Made by a program: the position numbers and the translations under genes. Below are positions 18,174 through 27,018 of a stretch of 64,000 nucleotides of DNA, piece by piece. The DNA lies in NCBI RefSeq assembly GCF_001316435.1, contig NZ_JXLL01000002.1, forward strand, positions 124,001-188,000. The letters run 5' to 3'. The notes beneath the pieces are model-generated. The model worked only from the letters and a program-made list of their open reading frames with translations. It did no database searches and was not told where the DNA came from. Origin of the DNA: Caloranaerobacter sp. TR13 (GTDB lineage: Bacteria; Bacillota; Clostridia; Tissierellales; Thermohalobacteraceae). The stretch's first letter is position 1; each line of letters starts with the position of its first letter.

Positions 18174-20486
18174 TTAAGCCCCCTTTTTAATATTAATCGT
18201 TATTTTACTATCAGCTGGTATAGTATATTCTTTATTATATACTCTTAAAGTAAACACATCGCCTTCTTCTTGTTCAATTGTTATTATTTCCTTATCTACA
18301 GTTACTTTAAGTAGATGCTCTCTAAATATTATCTTAAATGAATATTTATTCCATGCTTTTGGAATGAAAGGCGAAAAACTAAGTATTCCATCTTTAATTC
18401 TCATTCCAGCAAATCCATGAACTATTGCAAGCCAACTTCCAGACATACTAGTTATATGAAGCCCATCATCGGTATCTTTGTTATAGTTATCTAGGTCTAA
18501 CCTTGCTGTTCTTAAATATAGTTCATATGCTTTTTCTTCATAACCAATTTCACTAGCTATAATTGAGTATATACATGGTGATAATGACGATTCATGTACA
18601 GTTTTTGGTTCATAGAAATCAAAATTTCTTTTCTTAGTTTCTAAATCAAATCTGTCATTTAAGAAATATAACCCTTGTATTACGTCTGCTTGTTTAATAA
18701 AACAAGAACGTAATATTCTATCCCATGACCAATGCTTATTTATTGGCAATTCCTCTTTTGGAATATCATTAACAGTAAGAAGTTCTTTATCCATGTAGCC
18801 ATCCTGCTGCTCAAATACTTTTAATGATTCTACATATGGATAATACATTTTATCTATTATATCTTGCCATTTTTCTAATTCTTCATCTTGTAACTTAAGT
18901 TTATTTTTTAATTCTTCAAATCTATCAGGATGTTCATTTTTTATATATTTCATAACCTCTAGAGTATATTCCAAATTCCATGCAGCCATTGTATTTGTAT
19001 ACCAGTTATTATTTACATTGTTTTCGTATTCGTTAGGGCCTGTAACTCCTAAAATCATATATTTATCTTTTCTAGGGTTATAATTAACTCTATCAGCCCA
19101 GAATCTGCTTGTTTCAACTAATACTTCAAATCCATAATCTAAAAGGTATTGTTTATCATCAGTATATCTTACATAATTAAATATTGCATATGATATAGCT
19201 GCATTTCTATGAATTTCTTCAAAGGTTATTTCCCATTCATTATGACATTCTTCTCCATTCATAGTAACCATAGGATAAAGAGCTCCATTTAGACCTAGCT
19301 TTCTAGCATTTTCTTTTGCTTTTTCTAAATGATTGTATCTATATATAAGTAAATTCCTAGCTATGCTTTGGTCACTGGTACTTAGGTAGAATGGAAAACA
19401 GAATGCTTCTGTGTCCCAATAAGTGCTGCCACCATACTTTTCACCAGTAAAACCTTTTGGTCCTATATTAAGTCTAGGGTCATGACCAGTATAAGTTTGA
19501 TTTAGTTGAAAAATATTAAATCTAATTCCTTGTTGTGCTTTGACATCACCTTCGATTACTACATCACTTTCTTTCCAAATACGTTCCCAAGCTAAGATAT
19601 GTTCATTTAATAGAACGTCAAATCCTTTTGAATATGCATTATTAACTTTTTTAATTGCTTCAGATTCGATATTTTCAGTATCATAATCTCGATTTGTTGT
19701 AACTGAGATGTACTTATACAATGTATAGGTTTTTCCTTTAGAAGCTGTAAAAAATACTTTGTTTCCAACGTATTTTTCCTTTTCTATAAGTTCAACCTTG
19801 TTGGCAGTATTGTTACCATCTTCTTTTATGTCGTATTTCATTGCACAAGTTACATGAAAATCTAGTTTTTTTGTTTTCATGGTTAGAAAGCCTTGTCCTA
19901 CATCAACAGATTTATTAACTTCCAGCCAGAATTTTTCATTATAATTGGAATCTTCGTTTGATACATCACCATCAAGATACGGGATTAAAGAGATATCAGC
20001 ATCATGATTTAATGGAGTAATACTGTAAGATATAGCTGCTATTTCTAACTCTGACATACTTAAAAATCTTTTTACTTCGATTTTAGTTTCTCTATTTTTA
20101 GAGTCTATTATAGTAAAGCTTCTTAAGAGATAACCATTTTTCATATTAAGTATGCGCTTAAAGTCTCTAACTTTGACTTTAGCTAAATCAATATTTACTC
20201 CATTTATTAATACTTTTATACCTATGAAGTTTGTAGCATTTAGTACTTTAGCAAAGTATTCTGGATATCCGTTTTTCCACCAGCCTACTTTAGTTTTATC
20301 TGGATAATATACTCCTGCTATATATGTACCTTGCAGAGTATCGCCTGAGTAATCTTCTTCGAAATTTCCTCTAATACCCATATGACCATTTCCAAGACTC
20401 ATTATGCTTTCATATATTCTGTTTTCTTCTGGGTGTAAATTTTCTTCTATGATGTTCCATTCATCAATTTTAAAGTACTGTTTCAT
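18174..20486 (-). CDS. mapA: Maltose phosphorylase (GH65)
   Basis: This 770-residue cytoplasmic enzyme converts maltose and phosphate to beta-glucose-1-phosphate and glucose. The GH65 domains run N-terminal beta-sandwich (SLGNGHMGIRGNFEEDYSGD), helical barrel and C-terminal sheet. The catalytic acid is Glu486 in TGPNEYENN. YWDTEAFCFPFYL and HESSLSPCIYS correspond to the substrate and phosphate-binding loops. Length and the position of the catalytic Glu fit maltose phosphorylase; kojibiose or trehalose phosphorylases are related, so specificity is mainly supported by context. Its promoter region carries a LacI-type operator. It is the first gene of the phosphorylase operon. A beta-phosphoglucomutase, the usual partner, is not seen in the window. 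Confidence 0.92.
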   Translation of the reverse strand: MKQYFKIDEWNIIEENLHPEENRIYESIMSLGNGHMGIRGNFEEDYSGDTLQGTYIAGVYYPDKTKVGWWKNGYPEYFAKVLNATNFIGIKVLINGVNIDLAKVKVRDFKRILNMKNGYLLRSFTIIDSKNRETKIEVKRFLSMSELEIAAISYSITPLNHDADISLIPYLDGDVSNEDSNYNEKFWLEVNKSVDVGQGFLTMKTKKLDFHVTCAMKYDIKEDGNNTANKVELIEKEKYVGNKVFFTASKGKTYTLYKYISVTTNRDYDTENIESEAIKKVNNAYSKGFDVLLNEHILAWERIWKESDVVIEGDVKAQQGIRFNIFQLNQTYTGHDPRLNIGPKGFTGEKYGGSTYWDTEAFCFPFYLSTSDQSIARNLLIYRYNHLEKAKENARKLGLNGALYPMVTMNGEECHNEWEITFEEIHRNAAISYAIFNYVRYTDDKQYLLDYGFEVLVETSRFWADRVNYNPRKDKYMILGVTGPNEYENNVNNNWYTNTMAAWNLEYTLEVMKYIKNEHPDRFEELKNKLKLQDEELEKWQDIIDKMYYPYVESLKVFEQQDGYMDKELLTVNDIPKEELPINKHWSWDRILRSCFIKQADVIQGLYFLNDRFDLETKKRNFDFYEPKTVHESSLSPCIYSIIASEIGYEEKAYELYLRTARLDLDNYNKDTDDGLHITSMSGSWLAIVHGFAGMRIKDGILSFSPFIPKAWNKYSFKIIFREHLLKVTVDKEIITIEQEEGDVFTLRVYNKEYTIPADSKITINIKKGA

Positions 20487-20515
20487 TATTTCACCTGCCT
20501 TCTATAAAATACAAA

Positions 20516-20566
20516 TGCAAACGGTTGCACAACAAACAAAAAATAAAAGCCTTCAATTAAATTATA
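20516..20566 (-). promoter_or_regulatory. LacI-type operator and probable promoter of the phosphorylase operon
   Basis: TGCAAACGGTTGCA (20516-20529 on the plus strand) is identical to the operator at 1361. On the minus strand TATAAT lies at 20566-20561, about 32 bp upstream of the operator; the -35 element is weak (TTAAAA, 17 bp away). Binding would block transcription just after initiation. Confidence 0.72.
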
Positions 20567-20629
20567 TCAGATATAATAAAAAATTTTAAGATTTATTAGA
20601 AAATAAATTTAGAAAAAAGTTAGCTTAAT

Positions 20630-20657
20630 TTGACTAATATATATTTTGGAATATAAT
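20630..20657 (+). promoter_or_regulatory. Promoter of the HlyD/ABC-2 export operon
   Basis: TTGACT (20630-20635) and TATAAT (20652-20657) are 16 bp apart, about 75 bp before the first gene. No operator motif is evident. Confidence 0.65.
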
Positions 20658-20733
20658 TATCAATATAATATGCTTTTATGAGTGTTAAAAATTCTAACAA
20701 CGTATAAAAATATAATATTTAAGGGGGATTTAG

Positions 20734-21744
20734 ATGAAAGCGAGATTTTTATTATTTACTATTTTGCTTACATTTTTTCTTGCAGGTTGCAATATACAAG
20801 AAAGTAATGAGCTTGTTTATACAGGTTTTATAGAAGGAGATGAAGTAGATATAAGTACTGAAGTAAGTGGAGTTTTAAATGAAGTTCTAGTTCACGAAGG
20901 AGAAGCAATAAAAGAAGGAGACTTAATTGCTAAGGTTGATATAAAAAGTTTAAATTTGCAGCTTAAACAACTAGAAGCTGAATTGAAAATAGCAGAAGCA
21001 CAGCTTGATAAAATAAAAGCAGGAGCAAGAAGTGAAGAAATAAGAAAAGCCGAAGTTAGCTTAGAAGAAGTTAAAGTACTGTTAGAAGGTGCTAAGAAAG
21101 AGTATGACTATAGGTTACAAAATTATAATAAAATAAAAGACCTTTATAAAAATTCTGGTGCATCTGAGCAGCAAGTAAGGGATGCAAAGTCCTTATTAGA
21201 TAGTTCATATACAAATGTTCAGAGTTTAGAGAAGAAATATTTACAGGCAAAGACACAGTTAGATTTATTATTGAATGGACCTACTGTAGAGGAATTAAAT
21301 ATGGCAAAGGCAAAGGTTGAAAGCATAAATGCACAGATAGAACTTTTGAAATATCAAATTTCAAAAGGAGATATAGTTTCAACTGTAGATGGAGTTATAC
21401 AGACAGTAAACTATAATAAAGGAGAATTAGTATCTGTAGGTAGTAATATAGCCACAATTGTTGATTTAAACAACCTCTGGGTTAAGGTTTACGTTCCTCA
21501 AAAGGAGCTACACAGAGTTTCATTAAACCAAGAAGCACTGCTTACATTAGATTATAAAGATAAGAAAATTAGAGGTAAGGTTGTATATATCTCTCCAGAA
21601 GCTGAATTTACACCTAAAAATGTTGAATCAAAAGAAAGTAAGGAAGAACTTGTTTTTGCAGTGAAGATTAAGTTAATAGATAAACCTTTTGAATTAAAGC
21701 CGGGTATGCTTGTAGATGTTCATTTGGATGGTGACGTGAAATGA
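20734..21744 (+). CDS. HlyD-family membrane fusion lipoprotein
   Basis: This 336-residue adaptor links an ABC exporter to the outside face. It has a signal peptide with lipobox LAGC (Cys19). A biotinyl-lipoyl half motif (STEVSGVLNEVLVHEGEAIKEGDLIAKV) comes next. A long coiled-coil hairpin spans about residues 75-205, then the second lipoyl half (STVDGVIQTVNYNKGELV) and a beta barrel. AAGGGGGA precedes the ATG. Its stop overlaps the next start as ATGA. With the following ATPase and ABC-2 permease it forms a three-gene exporter like YbhG-YbhF-YbhR. The substrate (drug, lipid or peptide) is not shown by the sequence. Confidence 0.9.
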   Translation: MKARFLLFTILLTFFLAGCNIQESNELVYTGFIEGDEVDISTEVSGVLNEVLVHEGEAIKEGDLIAKVDIKSLNLQLKQLEAELKIAEAQLDKIKAGARSEEIRKAEVSLEEVKVLLEGAKKEYDYRLQNYNKIKDLYKNSGASEQQVRDAKSLLDSSYTNVQSLEKKYLQAKTQLDLLLNGPTVEELNMAKAKVESINAQIELLKYQISKGDIVSTVDGVIQTVNYNKGELVSVGSNIATIVDLNNLWVKVYVPQKELHRVSLNQEALLTLDYKDKKIRGKVVYISPEAEFTPKNVESKESKEELVFAVKIKLIDKPFELKPGMLVDVHLDGDVK

Positions 21745-22544
21745 CAGAAGAGTTTGCAGTATTGACAAAGAATCTAACAAAAAAGTTTAAAGGGGTTACA
21801 GCTGTTGATAAGATAAATTTAAAAATTCCAAAGGGGAAAATATATGGTTTGTTAGGTCCAAATGGAGCTGGAAAATCTACAACGATAAGAATGCTATGTG
21901 GAGTTATAACACCATCTAGTGGAGAAGGTAAAGTATTAGGTTTTGATATATATAGAGAATCTGAAAAAATAAAGCATAATATAGGTTATATGTCTCAGAA
22001 ATTTAGTTTATATGAAGACCTTACAGTGTTAGAAAATTTGTCTTTTTATGCAAGTATTTATTCACTACCTAAAAAGGTTAAGAACGAGAGAATGGCAGAG
22101 CTAATAAAAATGGCTGGACTTGAAGGTAAAGAAAAAACATTGGCAGCACATCTTTCAGGTGGTTGGAAACAGAGATTAGCTTTAGGTTGTGCACTAATAC
22201 ACAAGCCAAAGCTGTTAGTTCTCGACGAGCCTACTGCAGGTGTTGATCCAGTTTCAAGAAGAGTATTTTGGGAACTTATTTATAAATTAGCTGAGCAGGG
22301 TATAACAATTTTGGTTACAACTCATTATATGGATGAAGCCGAAAGCTGTGATGAAATAGCTTTTATATTTAGTGGTAAGATATTAGCTACTGGTACTCCA
22401 AAAGAAATTATTAAAATTAGAAATGTTAAAAATTTAGAAGATGCTTTTATAAGCTATGTAGAAGAAGAAACTGGACAGAAAGTAAGTTCATCCTTTAACG
22501 AGATGAGATTTATCCATGGTGGGGAAGTGGGTGAAAGAAAGTGA
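21741..22544 (+). CDS. ABC-2 type exporter ATPase
   Basis: This 267-residue ATPase drives the exporter encoded with it. Motifs: Walker A GPNGAGKST, Q-loop region YMSQKFSLYEDLTVLEN, signature LSGGWKQRL, Walker B LLVLDEPTAGVDP and H-loop TTHYMDE. The signature Trp after LSGG is seen in the YbhF/drug-export group. The ATG overlaps the previous stop by four bases, and its own stop overlaps the next GTG start, so the three genes are tightly coupled. It forms a cytoplasmic dimer on the permease. Confidence 0.92.
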   Translation: MTEEFAVLTKNLTKKFKGVTAVDKINLKIPKGKIYGLLGPNGAGKSTTIRMLCGVITPSSGEGKVLGFDIYRESEKIKHNIGYMSQKFSLYEDLTVLENLSFYASIYSLPKKVKNERMAELIKMAGLEGKEKTLAAHLSGGWKQRLALGCALIHKPKLLVLDEPTAGVDPVSRRVFWELIYKLAEQGITILVTTHYMDEAESCDEIAFIFSGKILATGTPKEIIKIRNVKNLEDAFISYVEEETGQKVSSSFNEMRFIHGGEVGERK

Positions 22545-23674
22545 GTTTAAATAGATTATTATCGATAGTAAAAAAGGAGTTTATACATATAAAAAGAGAC
22601 AAAGCAAGTCTAGGAATTGCATTAATTATGCCTGTTATGTTTATGCTCATTTTTGGATATGCGGTAAATACTGACGTTGAGGATATAAGTATGGCAGTAT
22701 ACGATCAAGATAAAACCCAAGAAAGTAGGGCGCTTATAGAAAAATTTGCACAGTCAAATTACTTTATACCTAATATTTATGTAAATAGTATTAAAAAAAT
22801 TGAAAGGCTAATTGATTCTGGAGATGTAAAGTCTGCAATAATAATACCATCAGGTTTTTCAAAAGAATTAAAAAGAGGTAAAAGTCCTCAAGTACAGTTG
22901 ATTATTGATGGAACTGACCCTACAGTTGCTAGAACAGCACTTCAAAGTGGGCTATTGATTTCAAAGATTTATTCGATTAAATTACAGCAGAAAAATTCAA
23001 AACTCAAAGGAATGACGGAACAGATTTTAGGTGGAATAGATATGAGAACTAGGGTATGGTACAATCCAAATCTAGAGACTCCCAAATTTACCATCCCTGG
23101 ACTTATAGGACTTATTATGCAAAACATAACAGTGATGCTGACGGCATTTGCACTTGTAAGAGAAAAAGAAAAGGGAACTATAGAGCAGTTAATTGTAACT
23201 CCTGTTAAATCTTGGGAGCTAATATTAGGTAAGATGATACCATACATTCTTATTGGTTCATCTGAATTCTTAATAGCACTATTCTTTGGTACGTATTGGT
23301 TTAATGTACCTGTACGAGGTAATTTACTGCTATTAATTGCATTAGGATTTGGTTTTGTTATATGTGCATTGGCTATTGGAATGCTTGTATCTACTGTTGC
23401 AAAAAATCAGCTTCAAGCCATGCAGATGGCTTTTCTATTTTTACTACCTAGCGTATTGTTATCTGGGTTTGTTTTTCCAAGGGAGGCTATGCCTAAGATA
23501 ATTCAGTTTATTGGCTATTTTATACCACTTACATATTTTTTAAAGATTTTAAGAGGTATAATATTAAAGGGAATAGGCATGGATTACTTATGGAGAGAAG
23601 TAATTATTTTATCTACAATGGGTATTTTGCTTTTACTTGTTGCATCATTTAGATTTAAGAAGAAATTAGATTAA
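22541..23674 (+). CDS. ABC-2 family exporter permease (YbhS/YbhR-like)
   Basis: This 377-residue membrane protein starts with GTG in the overlap GTGA. One N-terminal membrane segment (about residues 22-42) is followed by a large extracellular domain (45-170) and five C-terminal segments from about residue 180. MQNITVMLTAFALVREKEKGTIEQL is the typical ABC-2 coupling region, before IVTPV. The design fits drug or lipid exporters of the YhhJ/YbhR group. It is the last gene in the operon and ends at a strong terminator. Confidence 0.9.
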   Translation: MSLNRLLSIVKKEFIHIKRDKASLGIALIMPVMFMLIFGYAVNTDVEDISMAVYDQDKTQESRALIEKFAQSNYFIPNIYVNSIKKIERLIDSGDVKSAIIIPSGFSKELKRGKSPQVQLIIDGTDPTVARTALQSGLLISKIYSIKLQQKNSKLKGMTEQILGGIDMRTRVWYNPNLETPKFTIPGLIGLIMQNITVMLTAFALVREKEKGTIEQLIVTPVKSWELILGKMIPYILIGSSEFLIALFFGTYWFNVPVRGNLLLLIALGFGFVICALAIGMLVSTVAKNQLQAMQMAFLFLLPSVLLSGFVFPREAMPKIIQFIGYFIPLTYFLKILRGIILKGIGMDYLWREVIILSTMGILLLLVASFRFKKKLD

Positions 23675-23706
23675 AAAAGGAAAGTTTTTAAACTTTCCTT
23701 TTTTCT
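23673..23706. terminator. Bidirectional terminator
   Basis: AAAAAAGGAAAGTT (23673-23686) pairs with AACTTTCCTTTTTT (23691-23704). It lies between the permease and the convergent peptidase gene. Confidence 0.85.
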
Positions 23707-23769
23707 CAAAAATTTTCACCTAGTTTTTTAACTAAACTCTTTCAAGCATTCACTTTTATTTTCATATAT

Positions 23770-25179
23770 TTATTTACCATAGTAGCTTTTTAAAAACTTT
23801 ATTGGATCTAATAGTTTTCCATTTTTATGCACTTCAAAGTGAACGTGGGGGCCAGTGCTTCTGCCTGTGTTGCCAGATAATGCTATTTTTTGTCTTTTAC
23901 CAACTCTATCCCCTTTTTTAACAAGTAATTTGCTATTGTGTGCATAATATGTTTTGTATCCGTTCTCATGGTCAATTATTACAATCTTACCATAACCAGA
24001 TTTCCAGCCAGAATAAGCAACAACACCAGGCATTATTGAATATACTGGTGTTCCGAGTGGAACGCCTGTATCTATACCATCATGATGCCTTCCCCATCTC
24101 ATACCAAATCTTGAAGTAACTATACCCTTACCTTCAGGTAAATATGCAGCTAATAAATTATCTTCTGGTAATCTTTTAGTACCTTGAACTACTATTTTTA
24201 TTTCAGGTTCTTTTAAAACTTTTTCAGATAATACTTCTTTACTATCAACTTGCCCGTTAATGGTTATTATTTTTTCAGTTACCTCTTTCTTTCCTAATTT
24301 ACCATTTTTCTTAACTAAGTATATATTTCTATAAATACTTGGGTCTTTTTTTACTACTACTTTATATAGAATGTTTTTTTCGTAAGTTTTAGTATAATCA
24401 GCTACAACAGTTAAAAAAGGTTTTGGTACAATTAGATTGATTTTATCCCCAATATGTATTAGTTCAGGATTTATATTTGGATTAGCTTTGACAATGTCGT
24501 TGACTGACATTTTAAAGTTTTTTGCTATTGTCCAAAGATTATCGCCCTTTTTAACTTCATATATTTTCTCTTCAGTTGTACCATTGAGAAGATATTTGAT
24601 AGTATCTTCATAACTAAGTATTTTGTCTGGGCTTGTTTTTACAGGAATAATTTTTACATCTTCTATTATGTTTACGCTGTTAAGTATAATCTTATCATTA
24701 TTTGTATCAGGTATGTACATTGATTTAATGTCGTCTAATATTTTTTGAGCTTCTTCTTTAGTGCTAAGATATACTACTTTTTCATCATTTATAGATATAC
24801 AGTAACTTTCTATTTCGTATTTTAAGTTATCAATAATCTTTTTTTTGAGTGTGTCTAAAGGTGTTATTTCATTATTATTTATAGAAACTTCGGTGAAAGA
24901 GAATTTGTTATTGTCAATGTATATTTCTGTATTATCTATTTGTTCAATTTCTTCTTTTATTTTATTAACCAAATTATTTATAATATCTTTATTTTTTACA
25001 AATCCAATGCTTATATTATTCATAGAAACTTTAAAAGCAGTAACGTTTTGGTTTGCTGAAACAGTTACAGGATTATTATTATTTTTAACTGTGATGGTAA
25101 ATATTAAGGCCAGAGATATAAATGTTAAAATAGAAGTGATTATAATATTTCTTTTGTTTACAAATAACTTAGAAAACAT
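23770..25179 (-). CDS. LysM-G5-M23 cell-wall endopeptidase
   Basis: This membrane-anchored peptidoglycan hydrolase is 469 residues from ATG 25179, which follows GGAGTGGAG; an in-frame TTG at 25215 has no site. A single membrane segment lies at about residues 10-32. A LysM domain follows (YEVKKGDNLWTIAKNFKMS, about 205-250), then a G5 domain (about 255-335). The C-terminal M23 metallopeptidase carries the zinc ligands HHDGID and HVHFEV with GNTGRSTGPH. Such proteins cut peptide cross-links during elongation, division or sporulation. It is divergent from the HTH-TPR regulator. No SpoIIQ-specific feature is evident, so its exact role is open. Confidence 0.9.
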   Translation of the reverse strand: MFSKLFVNKRNIIITSILTFISLALIFTITVKNNNNPVTVSANQNVTAFKVSMNNISIGFVKNKDIINNLVNKIKEEIEQIDNTEIYIDNNKFSFTEVSINNNEITPLDTLKKKIIDNLKYEIESYCISINDEKVVYLSTKEEAQKILDDIKSMYIPDTNNDKIILNSVNIIEDVKIIPVKTSPDKILSYEDTIKYLLNGTTEEKIYEVKKGDNLWTIAKNFKMSVNDIVKANPNINPELIHIGDKINLIVPKPFLTVVADYTKTYEKNILYKVVVKKDPSIYRNIYLVKKNGKLGKKEVTEKIITINGQVDSKEVLSEKVLKEPEIKIVVQGTKRLPEDNLLAAYLPEGKGIVTSRFGMRWGRHHDGIDTGVPLGTPVYSIMPGVVAYSGWKSGYGKIVIIDHENGYKTYYAHNSKLLVKKGDRVGKRQKIALSGNTGRSTGPHVHFEVHKNGKLLDPIKFLKSYYGK

Positions 25180-25374
25180 ACCAATACTCCACTCCCCCAC
25201 ATAATATACTAACAATTATATTTTATCAGAAAAATTTGGCAAGATAAAGGACAAGTAATAGTATTTACACTTAAAAACATAAATGATACACTAGTAAAAT
25301 AGTTATCTAATTATAAATAAGGGTAAATTAATAATATATAAGTCTGAATTATAGACTATGAAGGGATTGATAGA

Positions 25375-26703
25375 GTGTACATTTTGGAAGATACCATTTT
25401 ACCTACTCATGAGAAAATTAAGGCAATAAGAAAGTTTTTGAAGATTAATCAAAAAGAGTTGGCAGGAGATGGTATTGACAGAAGTTTAATTAGCTATATA
25501 GAGAATGGGAAAGTTAAACTAAGCAATGAAACTGCTAGAGTTCTAGCTAATAATTTAAAAAAGATATTGCAAAGAAAAAATTTAGACTATAAAGTTGATG
25601 CAGATTATCTTTTAGCGGATGAAAAAAAGCAGGTTTCTTATAAGTTAGATACGATTATAGAGAGTTTAAAAACTAAAATAAAAGATTCACCAGATGAGTT
25701 TTTAACAGATTTTGATATAGCTGAAAAGTTATTAAGAAAATGGGATATTCCTTCCAAAAAAGCAGCTATTTATGATTTAGCTGGAGATTATTTTTATAAT
25801 AAGCTAGATTATAGTAAAAGTAAATTCTATTATATGAAGGCTCTAGGCAATTATTTTAGATTAAAGGATTATACAAACTTAGCTAATGTCTGTTCAAAAG
25901 TAGGGAAATGTTTAATAAAAAAATCGGACTATGAAACAGCTATTAGTTTGAATGATTATGCGTTATCAATCATGGAAAATTTTGATATATCTGAAGAAAA
26001 ACTAAAAAAACGAATACTATTCAATAATGCACTAGCTTTATATAAAATAAAATCATATGAAGAAAGTTTGAATTGTTTAAATAAGCTTATATCAGAATTT
26101 GAAATTTCGCAAAATTCTAACTATATGGATGTTTTGCAGTTAAAAGGAAATATTTTTACTAGAATTGGAAAGTACGAAGAAGGGCTTAAAATATATAAGC
26201 AGCTTTTAGATTTATCTAGGGTAAATAATAATTTAGAGAAAATGGCGTCAGCTTATAATAATATAGGTGAAGTATATTATAAGCTGAATTATGTTGAAAA
26301 ATCAATTGAGTTTTTAGAGAAAAGTTTGGAAATAAGAAAAGAAATAAATAGTATATATTTAATTTCTACTATTAAATCTTTTATTGATAAATTATTTGAA
26401 ATTGGTAAGTATAATAAAGCAAAAATGTATTTAATAGAATTATCAGATATTGCAAAGAATAAAGGGGATATGTCTTTATTAATAGAAACGTATTGTAAGC
26501 TGATAGATATTTTTATCGTGAGTTCAGTAAGTATAGATGATAAAAATATAATAGATGAGATAGTAAAATTTATAAAAGAGAATAAGAAAATAGAAAAATT
26601 AGAAAGATTAATTGTAAGATTATGTGGGTATCTTGTAGATAAGGACATTTACAAAATAAAAGAAATATTAATACAATCTGGATATGTCAAGGAAAATGAA
26701 TAA
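25375..26703 (+). CDS. HTH-TPR transcriptional regulator, RRNPP-like peptide sensor
   Basis: This 442-residue protein has an N-terminal XRE helix-turn-helix (about residues 12-62: KFLKINQKELAG, RSLISYIENGKVKLS). A long array of tetratricopeptide-like helices fills residues 90-440 (for example KMASAYNNIGEVYYKLNYVEKSIEFLEKSL). This layout matches PlcR, NprR and related sensors that bind short imported peptides in the TPR groove. The start is GTG with AAGGGA nine bases upstream. The next gene, 19 bp on, encodes a secreted peptide of the size used as a pheromone, and a terminator follows it. The pair is therefore a candidate cell-cell signalling unit. Genes under its control cannot be read from the window; the neighbouring divergent peptidase or the flippase-like gene are possibilities. 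Confidence 0.85.
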   Translation: MYILEDTILPTHEKIKAIRKFLKINQKELAGDGIDRSLISYIENGKVKLSNETARVLANNLKKILQRKNLDYKVDADYLLADEKKQVSYKLDTIIESLKTKIKDSPDEFLTDFDIAEKLLRKWDIPSKKAAIYDLAGDYFYNKLDYSKSKFYYMKALGNYFRLKDYTNLANVCSKVGKCLIKKSDYETAISLNDYALSIMENFDISEEKLKKRILFNNALALYKIKSYEESLNCLNKLISEFEISQNSNYMDVLQLKGNIFTRIGKYEEGLKIYKQLLDLSRVNNNLEKMASAYNNIGEVYYKLNYVEKSIEFLEKSLEIRKEINSIYLISTIKSFIDKLFEIGKYNKAKMYLIELSDIAKNKGDMSLLIETYCKLIDIFIVSSVSIDDKNIIDEIVKFIKENKKIEKLERLIVRLCGYLVDKDIYKIKEILIQSGYVKENE

Positions 26704-26722
26704 ATGGAAGGATGATATAAAG

Positions 26723-26842
26723 ATGAAAAAGTTATTCATCATACTTACAATTGTTTTGACCTTGACTACTACAATTGCAGCTAGTGTAGGATATTGTGGT
26801 AGTTTAGATGATCCTGAGCCGTGGTCTGTACAATCAGGATAA
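26723..26842 (+). CDS. Small secreted peptide precursor, probable signalling peptide
   Basis: This 39-residue gene is preceded by GGAAGG (26706-26711). The product begins MKKLFIILTIVLTLTTTIAA, a classical export signal, and leaves a polar remainder, SVGYCGSLDDPEPWSVQSG, with one Cys, one Trp and an acidic patch. It sits 19 bp after the HTH-TPR regulator and directly before a terminator, as in plcR-papR or nprR-nprX pairs, where the C-terminal residues are processed to a pheromone. The family is not recognisable by sequence, and the mature peptide cannot be predicted safely; the last 5-8 residues or the DDPEPW region are candidates. Confidence 0.8.
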   Translation: MKKLFIILTIVLTLTTTIAASVGYCGSLDDPEPWSVQSG

Positions 26843-26873
26843 ACTCTCTAGAATTGATTCTGGAGGGTTTTTT
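26843..26873 (+). terminator. Terminator of the regulator-peptide operon
   Basis: ACTCTCTAGAAT (26843-26854) pairs with ATTCTGGAGGGT (26857-26868), 12 bp with G-U pairs and a 2-base gap, then a run of Ts to 26873. It begins immediately after the peptide's stop codon. Confidence 0.88.
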
Positions 26874-27018
26874 AGATGGGAAAAATACAGCAACTTAGTT
26901 TAATATTTGAAATAATTGCAAAAAAGTTGTATATATTTTTAGAAAGTAATAAAATATATATAAATGGTTTAAAATGAAATTAGTACTAAGCTGGAAAACT
27001 AAAAGTTAGGAGAAGTCT

